DNA of 64,000 bases, from positions 62,001-126,000 of the forward strand of contig CALSPD010000022.1 in assembly GCA_943788145.1 (NCBI GenBank), given 5' to 3'. Position numbers and translations under genes: made by a program. This DNA comes from an uncultured Flavobacteriales bacterium (lineage in GTDB: Bacteria > Bacteroidota > Bacteroidia > Flavobacteriales_G > Salibacteraceae). The notes under the pieces were generated by a model. That model was given only the letters and a program-made list of their open reading frames with translations. It was not told where the DNA came from and made no database searches. How positions within the stretch are numbered: the first letter of the stretch is position 1; each line of letters opens with the position of its first letter. Shown in pieces: positions 9,461 to 20,021 of this stretch.

Positions 9461-10167
9461 TTATCCCATTAACCAATGTTTCAATAAATCACCTGCTGCA
9501 TAAGCCAGTATGGCCGCGATGAGTCCCAGTGCTAGTGTTTCAACGATTCCTCTAATATGACTTGTTTTTGTAACCACACTTTTTAGCCAGCCAATAACAA
9601 TGAATACAAGCGCTGTAAGGCAAGCGGAAATGAGAAACTTTTGATCGATTTCAGCGATTGAATAATCGAGCAAATACACAAGGAGTGGGATGAATCCAAA
9701 AACAAAAAATGAAATGAAAGTTGTTAATCCAATGGCAAAAGAAGATTTCTTTTCTTCTATCATTTCCAATTCATGTTTCATCATTATGTCAACCCATCGA
9801 TCGTCATTCTCCGTGATTTTCTGAACCACTTTATCCAGCATTTCGTCTTTAAATCCGAGTTCGGAAAAAATCGTTTGAACTTCCTCTACTTCACTTTCAC
9901 GCATATGCTCGATTTCCCAATATTCCCGACTTTTTTCTTTTTGAAATCGTTCTTTTTCAGATTTCGAACTCAAAAACGCGCCAACGGACATCGAAAAACC
10001 ATCGGCAATTAGATTGGCAAACCCGAGGATAATCACCACTGTACTGGGCTGGGCAGTCCAGCGCCTTCTGCTCCGGCCACTACGGCAAATGTGGTCACGC
10101 TACCATCTATGCCACCATAAACGAACTCACCAAGGTGATTGTAAAACAACTTCTTAATCGACTTCAC
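9461..10167 (-). CDS. VIT1/CCC1-family iron/manganese transporter (frameshift near the 5' end)
   Basis: An integral membrane protein of the CCC1/VIT1 family, which moves Fe2+ or Mn2+. The intact part (9461-10039) has 'ANLIADGFSMSVGAFLSSKSE' followed by a long cytoplasmic Glu-rich helical stretch typical of the metal-binding domain, then three membrane spans. The missing N-terminus is present upstream in another frame, from a GTG at 10167, as 'EFVYGGIDGSVTTFAVVAGA', the family's first helix. The frames meet around 10040-10065, in a stretch with two CCC runs on the coding strand. Total length would be about 235 residues. Confidence 0.8.
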
Positions 10168-10277
10168 GACTTTTTCTTTTCACAATTGCTTCAAATATGT
10201 GGTTAAATCATTGTTTGCGTATCAAAAGTTGAATTCGCGGGCAGAATATCCTGCCTCATCGCCATCTTTGTCCCGAA

Positions 10278-11222
10278 ATGAAGGATTTGCGAATAATTTT
10301 CTTTGGAACACCCGATTTTGCGGTTGCAAGTTTAAAGGCCATGGTAGAAACTGGCTTCAACATTGTTGCCGTGGTTACCGCCATTGACAAGCCCGCTGGA
10401 CGAGGTCATAAAATGCAATCGCCACCTGTGAAAATTTATGCAGAAAGCGAAAAAATTCCTTGCTTACAACCTTCAAACCTTAAGGATGCTCAATTCATTC
10501 AAGAATTAAAATCGTTTGAAGCCAACATTCAAGTTGTGGTTGCTTTTCGAATGCTTCCAGAAGTCGTTTGGAATATGCCCGAACACGGAACCTATAACGT
10601 TCACGCATCCCTTTTGCCCGCCTATCGAGGTGCGGCTCCGATTAATTGGGCGATTATCAATGGTGAAAAAACCACTGGAGTTACAACCTTCAAGCTGAAA
10701 CATGAGATTGATACCGGAAACATTTTACTCCAAAGGGAAATAAGCATTGACGAAATGGACAATGCAGGCAGTTTACATGACAAGCTTATGTTGGCGGGCG
10801 CCAACATTCTGATCGATTCATTGGCCTTACTTTCTGAGGGAAAGGCAGAGCTACAACCACAAATTCGACCGACTGAGGCTAAAGTGGCTCCGAAAATTTT
10901 CAAATCCGATTGCGCCATTAATTGGAATTTAACCGTCATTGACGCACATAACTTCGTTCGAGGTATGTCGCCCTTCCCAACCGCTTTTGCAGCCATCAAT
11001 CTTCCCGATGGACAAACCGAAAATTGGAAAATATATCAATCGAAGCCCAGCTCGATTAAGAGCCAAAATATCGGTCGTTGGTCGGTAATTGATAATGAAC
11101 TCTTTGTATCGTGCAGTGATTATTTACTGCAAATCACCGAATTGCAATCGCCTGGAAAGCGGAGAATGACAGCCGATGAGTTTATTCGAGGCCTTCGTTT
11201 GGATTTGTCGATGATAAGCTAG
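10278..11222 (+). CDS. fmt: Methionyl-tRNA formyltransferase
   Basis: A 314-residue Fmt that formylates initiator Met-tRNA using 10-formyl-tetrahydrofolate. The N-terminal catalytic domain has 'FFGTPDFAVASL', 'NVHASLLPAYRGAAPINWAI' with the catalytic Asn-His pair, and 'TGVTTFKL..EIDTGNIL' with the Asp. The smaller C-terminal beta-barrel tRNA-binding domain starts about residue 210. Length is normal. Its TAG stop abuts the stop of the convergent PDZ gene with no spacing. Confidence 0.95.
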   Translation: MKDLRIIFFGTPDFAVASLKAMVETGFNIVAVVTAIDKPAGRGHKMQSPPVKIYAESEKIPCLQPSNLKDAQFIQELKSFEANIQVVVAFRMLPEVVWNMPEHGTYNVHASLLPAYRGAAPINWAIINGEKTTGVTTFKLKHEIDTGNILLQREISIDEMDNAGSLHDKLMLAGANILIDSLALLSEGKAELQPQIRPTEAKVAPKIFKSDCAINWNLTVIDAHNFVRGMSPFPTAFAAINLPDGQTENWKIYQSKPSSIKSQNIGRWSVIDNELFVSCSDYLLQITELQSPGKRRMTADEFIRGLRLDLSMIS

Positions 11223-12353
11223 CTATTGCTTGATAATGCGCATTGTTTTTCCTTTTCCGGCCTGCATGACAGAAATAAAATAGACCCCTGAAGCTTGTTC
11301 GCTCAGATCAAATTGCTGATTGTATTTTCCTGAAAATCCGTTTAATTCTTCGTGTACCAAGGTCTGACCTTGAGCGTCAAATATTCGAATTTCAGTATTT
11401 CCTTCTTCAGGTAGATTTAAGGACAAGCCAAAAGTTCCGTTGGTAGGATTTGGTTTGAAAGCGCATTCAATTAGATCAAGAGAATTACTTGGATCCAACA
11501 CACTCCCAGACTTCTCACTTAGCGCAGCAATTTCATCTCGCTTCAAGTCTTCCACCTTAACGTGCATTACTATGGACTTCTCGCGTATCGCCTCGCGTTG
11601 ATTACCATGGCCACCGATCTGGCTTCTGAATTGCGATCTATTGGTCAATACTCCATCGGAGGTCATCTTTTTTCCTTGTCGCTTATATTCTACTTTTTAT
11701 TCATTACCAGCTTCTAGCTGATTGAGGTGATCAACCAATTCACCAATACCTTCGATCTTATGGCCATCCAATTTTGTAATCAAGTCACCAACTTGCAATC
11801 CCATCGATTCGGCCGTAGTTCCCGTGAAAACCTTTGAAATTATAACCCCGTCCTCAGTTGATTTGCCGACAATTCCTAAAAAGGCCCTATGAGATGATTC
11901 TTCCAACTCCGATTCAAATTCGTATTGATAGGAATATGATACGTCATTCAAACGCATAGAATCGCATCCTGCTGCTTCTGGTATCACCGATATAAAACTT
12001 CTGTAATGTGGGCTCTCGTCTTCTTCAGACGTCATCCCGTATGTGTTTTTACGGATAATAATTTCTAAATCCGTTTCATCACCATCATTTACGGCATCGT
12101 CTAATATCATCTCGATTTCCCGAACCATCTTCTGCAATTCTCCTTGAATACTTGCCTCGTCAAAATGCATTTCCTGAATGGAGGTGGTCGTGGTTCCATT
12201 TTCCGTCACCTCTACTTCGACCCGAACCGTTTTCTGTTTCTGGTCGCTATTGTTGTGAGATGTTTGGGCCTGAGTAAAAGCAAATAAACCCAATGTGAGA
12301 ACTAAAAGAAAGGTGAGTTCGTAAGCGGTTTGTCGAAATTTTGGATGCTTCAT
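11223..12353 (-). CDS. PDZ-domain T9SS cargo protein (in-frame TAA)
   Basis: A secreted protein of about 376 residues: signal peptide ending 'FTQAQ', an acidic region, a PDZ domain ('RAFLGIVGKSTEDGVIISKVFTGTTAESMGL', 'GDLITKLDGHKIEGIGELVDHL') and a C-terminal T9SS type-A sorting domain ('FKPNPTNGTFGLSL', 'GVYFISVMQAGKGK.MRIIKQ'). A TAA at 11697-11699 interrupts the last PDZ strand in the same frame ('AGNE*KVEYKRQGKK'). One insertion cannot explain this; a nonsense change or a paired indel in the A-rich stretch could. Without read-through the protein would lose its sorting signal. It lies downstream of two other T9SS cargo genes. Confidence 0.75.
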
Positions 12354-12442
12354 AATAGTGGATTGGTTCAAACCAAATGTATTCGAAGCTTAGGCTAATC
12401 AAAAGTTAAAAGCCGTTGGAAGTTGTTAAGTCCTGTGAAAAG

Positions 12443-14561
12443 CTACTGCAAAATAATCTGTTCACTAAAGGTTCTATTCAAGTTCGTTTCAATCCGAACG
12501 ATGTACATGCCTTTGATGAAACTACCCAATTCCACCAGCTGAATTTCATTTTGAAAAAGAACGAATTTCTTGCTCAGAACGAGTTTACCTGAAACATCGA
12601 AAACTTTGATTGCCTGGATAAACTCATCCGTGCCGGAGAGCCGAATATTGAGCTGATCGCTTGTTGGGTTTGGAAATAAGCTTAAAGACGCTGATTTATC
12701 CGATAATGTGGTCTCATCTGATAGTGGCATTGGCCAACCGACCACCGTTCGTGGCACAGTGTCATTATATTGACTATCGTGCTCCACCACTAATAATGAA
12801 CTAAAGTCTGAAAGCAGTTGGTAATTCGTGCTGATTATTTCATAATCCCTCGATGCTAAGTATTGGGAATGAAAGGTGTTTAGGTTGGTTTCTATCATAG
12901 CCGCTCCGAGGAGACTTCGAAGGCAGGTATCTACTTGAGCCAAATGAAGGTTGGTGAGTTCGACATTCACCAGTTGGCCATTGGAATAATTCACATCAAA
13001 TGAGTTAGGAACAAAGGCCGAAGTAGATTCAGCATATAAATGCAGCTCCATATCGTTAGGTGTCCTAAAATAATACCGGTCGGCATAAGCTGAATCTGCT
13101 TCGATAGACTCAATGGCCAATCGTGATGAGGCCATCTGGCTAACTGCAAGCGACTCATCTTGAGCGGAGAAGAGTCGGTAATAACCGTTTGTTAATTCGC
13201 AGACCTCGTTGAAAAAGGCTTGAGTTAACGAGCGATTTTGACCTGCAATCATCCGGTTTAACGTATTTGGCCCCGAATGAAAATTATAGATGTCGGTCCG
13301 TGTCTTTGCAGTAGTGGCTAAAACATTATTCGCCATCAATCGAAGTGATGCATCCGTTTGATTGTTGGAATCAAAATAGTCATTAGTTAGAATGATAATT
13401 TGTCCCTCTATTCCTTGCATCAGAAAATGAGCATATTCCACAGCAGCAATTGCATCTGTGTTAAAACCTGCGTGTTCAGCTGCAAACTCACGTGCACTTT
13501 CGAATCCTTCTTTTGGCACCCAGGAATTGCTATAGGATTGAAAAAATTCACCATTTACGATAAGATAGAATAGGTCGCCTATCTCCATTTGAGCTTGTAT
13601 ACCATAAAGTGCTCTATCAATAGCTGCAACAAGGACTTCATCTTCTTCTTGATAATGCTTGTTCGCAAAATCAACATCTACCACAAACCATGTATTTACA
13701 TGATGGCCGATTTAAAACCTGATCGAACGGTATGCTCCACATGGTCTGGATTTGACCATCCGACTCCGCATTACATTGGGATTGTTGATGCGCGTATTGA
13801 TTGACCATTTCAAATTGTAGATAAGCCGGCAGGCTGGCTTGCGTAAAATGAGCCGTTTTAGAGCCATCGCTATTTACAATCCAGTTCTGATTGGATATAC
13901 CAGTCATCTGTGTGTTGGTAAAATCAGAAGAGGAGCTCACTGTAATTGACACAGAATCAATTGGCGAAATTGATTCTTGGAACAGCTCTAATGGCAAGCG
14001 CGTTTGCTTCGAGACAGAATTAAAAGAATTCAGGGCTAGTACAGCATCCAACTCTATGTATGCAAAGAAATCTTCGCTATTCCCTACCGGAAAGGCTCTA
14101 AACTCATACGCATTCCCATCCTTCATTAAAAGACCGGGATCAGATGGAATTGGAGTATTGTCTCCACCGAAGACAATGTTATCGTAAATCACCTCAGCTT
14201 TAGATCGCTCAATGATTCTACCATGGCGCATTTCTCCATTCATACGCATGTGTATTCCAGTAAAAATCAACCTTTCGGGCATTGAAAAATTTGAGCGAAG
14301 TTCCAAGCTATCATTATCTCCATTGCTATGCGCAGCGTCTGGTATTGCTTCCAATTCGAAGGCGAATTGGACTTTGGCAATTTGCCCCTCAATGTCTATT
14401 CTGATTTGGAGATTGTGAACGGCTCCACCCCCTACTTCATCGAGCACGATTCCGTTTGTCCACCAATTAAATATCGCATTTTCAGGATCGTATGCGACAA
14501 ATTGCGCAATGGATTGAAAGCCAAGTAAAGTCAAAAAGAAGAGCGACACTACATTTTTCAT
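12443..14561 (-). CDS. VIT/VWA-like T9SS cargo protein (one frameshift)
   Basis: A large secreted protein of about 705 residues. It has a signal peptide ('MKNVVSLFFLTLLGFQSIAQ'), then a VIT-like domain (vault/inter-alpha-trypsin; 'ERSKAEVIYDNIVFGG' and 'DPGLLMKDGNAYEFRAFPV'), then a VWA-like region starting 'NTWFVVDVDFANKHY'. A type-A T9SS sorting domain ends the protein ('FPNPTSDQLNIRL', 'GMYIVRIET..NRTFSEQIILQ'). Two frames meet at the A-run covering 13695-13697; deleting one base joins them. It begins 7 bases after the stop of the propeller-like gene, so the two form an operon. A surface-exposed or adhesive role is inference from the domains. Confidence 0.8.
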
Positions 14562-14567
14562 AACGTT

Positions 14568-16657
14568 TTAGTTTATTACAACAAAGGACTTGGATGTAGT
14601 CACACCGAATCCGATAAGGCTCAGAGTATAGACGCCTGAATTTAAATGAGGTAAGTCCAGGAGGATTTTTTTCTCGAATCTGAGTTGCGGTAAATTGTTT
14701 CTGTGTATACAACCCTTCCGTCCATTCCTTGTATCGAAAGTTCAACTTTCGAATAAGGATCAATACTTAATTCTGCGTAGAGATAATTCCCAGCCGGATT
14801 GGGATATAAAAGGAGAGCTTCTTTGTTTGGTCGAATGGAATAATCGTCCAGTTGATAATAACAAATAACCTGTTCGTATCCAAGGCAAATTTGTTTTTCG
14901 GCTGTGACCAATCCATTTTTATAACCTTTCGCATCGAAAGGCATATCTGCGTATGATAAGGTCCGCAGGCTATCCAATGCATAGATGCCCATTTTATCAC
15001 GATTTTCCCCAACCGCGAATACACGACCGTCCACTTATGAAAATGTGCTTCCCCTGGATTCAAATACCCTTCATCTAAGTAGGTTTTTTATGAATTCCTT
15101 AAGGGCCGTCATATAGGAAGTAATCCCAGGATTGATAAATCGGATAATCTTGCATAAAGAAATAGTCTTGAAATGTCGTGATCGTAAAAAGAGATCAACG
15201 TATCCATAAAAAAGACCTTCTTCCCTTAAATCACCTTTCGACCAGCGATAAATGTTTCGATCGTGTTTGAAATAAACGTTGCCGCGAATATCATTCTTAA
15301 CCGTTCCGATTTGCATGCCTTGCACAAACGGGACTTGAAAGAATACGTTCAAAAACGCCCGCTATCATTAAGCACATATAAACCTTGACCTTGCATCAAG
15401 AATGCCGGTTTCGTCCCATTCTGGATTAAAAAATGGCTTTATTGAACCTATATTTTTCAGCTGGAATCGGGCTTGCATACAAGGCTTTTTCACACGTTTT
15501 CAAGATCAATGCAACCACTTGGGGTGAATGCGTAAGCTTTGTCTGAGCCATTCGTAATGACTTGTCTTGTTCCTTCCAGCCTACTATCGAGAGCCGATAG
15601 TTTAAGTCGGTTTAAGAAGTCATCGAAATGGAATAATTGATTTGAATTGACCAGACCCCAAAACCTCACCCTTCCATTCAAATATTTGATCGGTCCTCCA
15701 GTTTGTGCTTGTTTGATTGTAGTTGAATAATTGAGTTCCATGCACGATATCTAGACCATCGGCATGATAACCGATGAACAGTTTATCCTCAAAAATGAGT
15801 GCATCCGACACCCTTATCCCCTGTTGACCAGCGTCCACAAACCTTTGCCAACCTATACTTTGCGATTGATACAAGCCTTTATTGGTAGCTATCATCGCAT
15901 CTCCGTTTTTAAAGCAAAATTTGGAAACCACGGCTGATCCGATAAAGTCGTTAGTCAAAACTCGGTTTACTCCATTGGATTCAAAACACATGAATGCCAT
16001 ATTCGGTCGCTACGTAAAGCGCACCTAGTCGGCTTGCCATTCGATAGGGTTGAATCCCGTTCAATCCATTAAGGCTGTCGCGCTTACTTCCGTCAGAAAG
16101 ATACACTGCGCCAAGTGTGGCTGCCGCTATTAAATCCCCATGCCATGTGACGGCTTTGACCGAATTATTTCCTAAGAAAACTCGTACCCGCGTTGAAATA
16201 TGACCAAATACCCGATTGATATTTATGCACACCAGAAAACGCTGTGGCCATTATGAGCCCATATTCTGAAATATCGAAAATCATTCACAATTATACCCGA
16301 AGGCGACAGCTGTATGACACTGCCAACATCACCGCCCTCATTCAATTGGATTTCCAAAAGTTGCTTAGCTTTTGTCAACACGTAAAGGCTGGACGCATAA
16401 TATTCCATCTTCATGGCCAGCATGAGTGACAGCGGCTCGGGGCGCTCGAAATTACCCGATGCAGCATCCCAGAATACTATTCCGGGTTCGCCTCCAATCC
16501 ACACACCTCTTTCACTCTGGGCTAATGTTCGCGTATGATTTGTTGCCAGCTCTGAAAGCTCGCTTATACCATGTGTTTGCCAATTTATTTGTCCAAAAAC
16601 AGAAAGGCTTAACGCAACCAAACCAAATAAAATGGAAGTTTTAAAGATGCTAATCAC
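14568..16657 (-). CDS. Propeller-like T9SS cargo protein (six or more frameshifts)
   Basis: Fragments in several frames make up about 690 residues. It starts with a signal peptide ('ISIFKTSILFGLVALSLSVFGQ') from a GTG at 16657. The body has repeated short blade-like segments ('RGVWIGGEPGIVFWD', 'LGALYVATEYGIHVF', 'FKNGDAMIATNKGLYQS', 'DGRVFAVGENRDKMGIY') that suggest a beta-propeller of the two-component-regulator type. A type-A T9SS domain ('YPNPAGNYLYAELSI', 'LNSGVYTLSLIGFG') ends at TAA 14568-14570. Frame changes occur near 16225, 15990, 15660, 15400, 15060 and 14690. It is the first gene of the T9SS cargo operon and diverges from the gene at 16741. Confidence 0.7.
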
Positions 16658-16740
16658 AGCTTTTGTTAGGTAAGGGAGAAAGATAAATATATAGACGCAA
16701 ACTGTTGTTTGAAGGTCTATTTTAGCGGCAAATTCCAACT

Positions 16741-17625
16741 ATGAAACCGCTACTCTTAGCCTTGTTTTTTTCCTTCACCGGTACTTCATTATTCGCGCAA
16801 TCCTTTGAACTTCAGATTCTCGGCATTACTCAAGATGCAGGTTACCCTCAAGCTGGATGTGATATGGAATGTTGCGGAAGCGTTAAACCTGAATACGTTA
16901 GCTCTGTAGCAATTCATGAGGGCAATAAGTTTTGGCTTATAGACGCCACGCCTGACTTTACGGCCCAGATAGCGATGGCTCAATCTTCTTTTCCAGAAAG
17001 CGAATTAGCTGGCATCTTTCTAACGCATGCGCATATTGGACACTACACGGGATTGATATACCTGGGTCTAGAAGCTATGAATACTAAAGATTTACCCGTT
17101 TATTGCTTGCCACGAATGGCCGATTTCCTTCGGACAAATGGTCCGTGGAAGCAGTTGGTTGAATTGGAAAACATAAAAATTATCGAGCTTCAGGCAAACA
17201 CTGGAACCAGCCTTGGAAGCTATGTTTCTATTACAGCAATTGAAGTTCCACATCGGGATGAATATTCAGAAACTGCGGCCTTTCTTGTTGCAAGTAAAAA
17301 GAAGAAAGCTTTGTATCTACCCGACATCGATAAATGGGAAAAGTGGAATATGACGCTTGAAGGTTATTTATCGATTGTGGACATTGCGTTGGTGGATGGC
17401 ACCTTTTTTAATGCTGATGAATTGCCAAATAGGAATATAAAGGAAGTGCCGCATCCCCTTGTTTCAGAAACAATGGTTCGTTTGAAGGATGAAAAGCCAG
17501 CGAATAAATCGAAAATTTATTTTACGCATTTCAATCACACCAACCCATTATTGAAGGAATCTACAGAAAAGGCTTTGGTCGAAAAAGAAGGTTTTAAAAT
17601 AGCAAAAACCGGAATGCTACTCTGA
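16741..17625 (+). CDS. Exported PqqB-like metallo-beta-lactamase-fold hydrolase
   Basis: A 294-residue protein with a signal peptide ('LFFSFTGTSLFAQ') and a metallo-beta-lactamase fold of the PqqB-like kind. The metal-binding motif is 'LTHAHIGHYTGL' (about residues 95-106), where the usual HxHxDH Asp is replaced by Gly, as in PqqB relatives. A 'QAGCDMECC' cysteine cluster lies near the mature N-terminus, with later histidines in 'EVPHRDEYSE' and 'FTHFNHTNPLL'. No other pqq genes are near, so a role in PQQ synthesis is doubtful. The stop overlaps the stop of the convergent helicase by 9 bases. Confidence 0.8.
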   Translation: MKPLLLALFFSFTGTSLFAQSFELQILGITQDAGYPQAGCDMECCGSVKPEYVSSVAIHEGNKFWLIDATPDFTAQIAMAQSSFPESELAGIFLTHAHIGHYTGLIYLGLEAMNTKDLPVYCLPRMADFLRTNGPWKQLVELENIKIIELQANTGTSLGSYVSITAIEVPHRDEYSETAAFLVASKKKKALYLPDIDKWEKWNMTLEGYLSIVDIALVDGTFFNADELPNRNIKEVPHPLVSETMVRLKDEKPANKSKIYFTHFNHTNPLLKESTEKALVEKEGFKIAKTGMLL

Positions 17626-19446
17626 TGCTCCGTCCTTACTAACTGTGAGTTTACGGCCGTTAAATCGAAGACCATCAAAGGCATCTTTTAATCCTTTAGA
17701 ACGATCAGAGCTTACATCAAAAAGTGTGTGCGTATCAAACATCTGAATCTTACCAATGTGACGACTTCTTACTCCAGAAGCATCGCAAATAATTTTCAAC
17801 ATATCTGACTTTTGCAGCTCATCTGCCTTTCCAATGCTGATCGAGTAACGCTCCATGTTTTCCTCGTGACTACCAGAAGCGCCTTGTGGTTTTCTGGGTC
17901 CACGATCATTTCGCTCGAATCGATCGTTTTTAGATCTCCTATCATCCCTTCCTCGGTCTCTATCGCCTCTATCACTTCTTTTACGATCGTCTCGACCGCC
18001 TCGTTCGCTTCTAAAACTATCTCTACGATCACCTCTTCCACCTCTATCTTCTCTTCCACCTCTATCCGATGAACTGGCGTTTAAATCGCCCGCATAACCA
18101 TCCCTTTGAAGTCCAGACAGCGATTGCGTGAAAAACTTGGCTATGATATCTTCCTTAGAAAGCTCCTCCATTTGATCAGCAAAAGAATGCGCGTGAATTC
18201 TAGCGTCCTCAGTAGGTTCCGTTTGAAGTAAATCTTCCAATCTTGATTGAAGCGAGCTGAAAATCACTTCTTCAGCGCTTGGAATAGTCGCTTTAGTAAA
18301 CTTTATTCCTAACTGACGCTCAAGTTCAAATATTTTACGCTGCTCTGACGGGGTAATCAATGAAACTGCAATTCCCTTATTTCCTGCTCTACCAGTTCGA
18401 CCACTTCTATGGGTATAAAATGCAAGGTCATCCGGCAGGTCAAAGTGAATAACATGCGTCAAATTATCAACGTCAATACCACGAGCGGCCACATCCGTTG
18501 CAGCGAGGATTCGCACACTACCTGCCTTGAATTTCCGCATTACCGTATTTCGCTGCTGTTGTGACAAATCACCATGAATGGCTTCAACGGGGTGTCCTTC
18601 ATCTGCCATAGCGCTTGCCAACGCTTGAGTCGCTAGCTTCGTTCTGCAAAAGATAAGGCAATACATATCGCCTTCAGCATTGATAATTCGCGCTAGAGCA
18701 GCACGCTTATCGCGCCCTTTAACCATGGCGTATCTATGCTCAATGTTTTGATTAACCTTCTCTTCGCTGCTTATGGATACTTCAACAGGATTGTGCATAT
18801 ATCTGCTCACTATCCCTTTGATCTCTTTTGGCATAGTTGCCGAAAACAACCATGTATTCTTGTCTTCTTGAGTGAACGAAAGAATTACATCTATATCTTC
18901 CTTAAAGCCCATGTTCAACATCTCGTCCGCCTCATCCAAGACAACGTATCTTACATTACTTAGATTCAGAACCTTGCGGTTCATTAAGTCAATTAATCGT
19001 CCAGGGGTAGCGACCAATATTTTAGGCTGCGATCGCTTCAGATCTTTAATTTGATTTGTAATGGATGTTCCTCCATAAACTACATCAACTGAGACCGAAG
19101 GAATATATCTTGAAAACTCCGTTAAAGCCTTGGCGATTTGTTGAGCCAATTCTCGGGTTGGAGATAAAATTACCGCTTGAATCGATTTTTGATCTGGATC
19201 AATTTGGTCAATTAATGGAAGACCAAAGGCCGCAGTCTTACCCGTTCCTGTTTGAGCTAAACCTAGAAAATCGGTTGCTTTTTCCAACAAAGCAGGAATT
19301 GCTTTTTGTTGAATGGCGGTAGGAATTGTAATGCCTTGTTCGGTGAGTGCTTTTACGATGGGCTCGCTTAAGCCGAGTGATTGAAAATCTTGCAATGCTA
19401 TTGAATTTGCGTAACGCTTAGAAGCCGCGAAGGTAAGGGTATTCAT
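17617..19446 (-). CDS. DEAD-box RNA helicase with RGG linker and DbpA-type RNA-binding tail
   Basis: A 609-residue ATP-dependent RNA helicase of the DeaD/CsdA type. Helicase motifs in order are 'TAIQQKAIPALL' (Q motif), AQTGTGKT (I), PTRELA (Ia), TPGRL, DEAD (II), SATMP (III), 'LIFCRTK', 'ATDVAARGID' and 'HRSGRTGRAG' (VI). A long Arg/Gly/Asp-rich linker (about residues 455-525) precedes a C-terminal DbpA-like RRM ('MERYSISIGKADELQ' to 'FNGRKLTVSK'). I place the start at 19446 ('MNTLTFAASKRY'); an upstream frame extension has no homology. Likely roles are ribosome assembly or cold-shock RNA remodelling. Confidence 0.93.
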   Translation of the reverse strand: MNTLTFAASKRYANSIALQDFQSLGLSEPIVKALTEQGITIPTAIQQKAIPALLEKATDFLGLAQTGTGKTAAFGLPLIDQIDPDQKSIQAVILSPTRELAQQIAKALTEFSRYIPSVSVDVVYGGTSITNQIKDLKRSQPKILVATPGRLIDLMNRKVLNLSNVRYVVLDEADEMLNMGFKEDIDVILSFTQEDKNTWLFSATMPKEIKGIVSRYMHNPVEVSISSEEKVNQNIEHRYAMVKGRDKRAALARIINAEGDMYCLIFCRTKLATQALASAMADEGHPVEAIHGDLSQQQRNTVMRKFKAGSVRILAATDVAARGIDVDNLTHVIHFDLPDDLAFYTHRSGRTGRAGNKGIAVSLITPSEQRKIFELERQLGIKFTKATIPSAEEVIFSSLQSRLEDLLQTEPTEDARIHAHSFADQMEELSKEDIIAKFFTQSLSGLQRDGYAGDLNASSSDRGGREDRGGRGDRRDSFRSERGGRDDRKRSDRGDRDRGRDDRRSKNDRFERNDRGPRKPQGASGSHEENMERYSISIGKADELQKSDMLKIICDASGVRSRHIGKIQMFDTHTLFDVSSDRSKGLKDAFDGLRFNGRKLTVSKDGASE

Positions 19447-19525
19447 CCACCAACCGTCATATATTAATAAGTTTCGACCGCCTTGGGTCAACTTCCTTCC
19501 AAACCAGCCTTTCTTTATGCCAGAA

Positions 19526-20008
19526 ATGATTACAACGCAACAAATAGTCGATACGCCCCTTGGTTGGCTGGTGCTTCAAGGTGACCGAGAGCACTTGTTT
19601 AGGTCCAATTGGGTTGATGAACAAGATTTAACGGTGGGTCATGGAACCCAGCCAGCCCACTGGAAAATACTGGCAGCTCAACAAATAGGTGAATATTTTA
19701 ACGGTAAGCGTTCGTCCTTCTCCCTGCCGATAAAGCCAATCGGAACCAATTTTCAGCAATTGATTTGGGACAAAATTTTACACATTCCATTTGGAAACAC
19801 ATTAGATGTTAAAGAGCTTGCAGGAATTGACCAGGTCACCGCAAGTATGATTGCCGTAGCCGCTAACCCCATGGCTTTAATCATTCCTTGTCATCGAATT
19901 GCTCTTGACGCATCCGATGGGCAATCAATCGCTTCAAGTAACAAAATCAAGGATAAACTGCTTTTACACGAAGGCGCCAATCATGCGCAGCAGCTGCGAC
20001 TTTTCTAA
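19526..20008 (+). CDS. ogt: Methylated-DNA--protein-cysteine methyltransferase
   Basis: A 160-residue DNA repair suicide alkyltransferase. The active-site motif is 'IIPCHRIAL' near residue 125, with the acceptor cysteine in PCHR. The preceding 'FQQLIWDKILHIPFGNTLDVKELA' is the winged-helix DNA-binding part. The stretch after PCHR ('DGQSIASSNKIKDKLLLHEGA') departs from the usual Gly-rich loop, so substrate range may differ. I start at the ATG at 19526; the ORF extends three codons further. It overlaps nothing and is 14 bases before the SGNH hydrolase gene, suggesting co-transcription. Confidence 0.88.
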   Translation: MITTQQIVDTPLGWLVLQGDREHLFRSNWVDEQDLTVGHGTQPAHWKILAAQQIGEYFNGKRSSFSLPIKPIGTNFQQLIWDKILHIPFGNTLDVKELAGIDQVTASMIAVAANPMALIIPCHRIALDASDGQSIASSNKIKDKLLLHEGANHAQQLRLF

Positions 20009-20021
20009 AAATGAAGCTATT

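Noticed and set aside
11223-12353. Two separate genes (PDZ protein and a T9SS-domain protein)
   Set aside because: The second part starts inside the last PDZ strand, lacks a signal peptide and is in the same frame, so it is one interrupted gene.
17796-18072. ORFs opposite and out of frame across the helicase Arg/Gly-rich linker
   Set aside because: They mirror the repetitive codons of the RGG linker (Glu/Val- or Ser-rich shadows) and have no start signal, homology or separate context.
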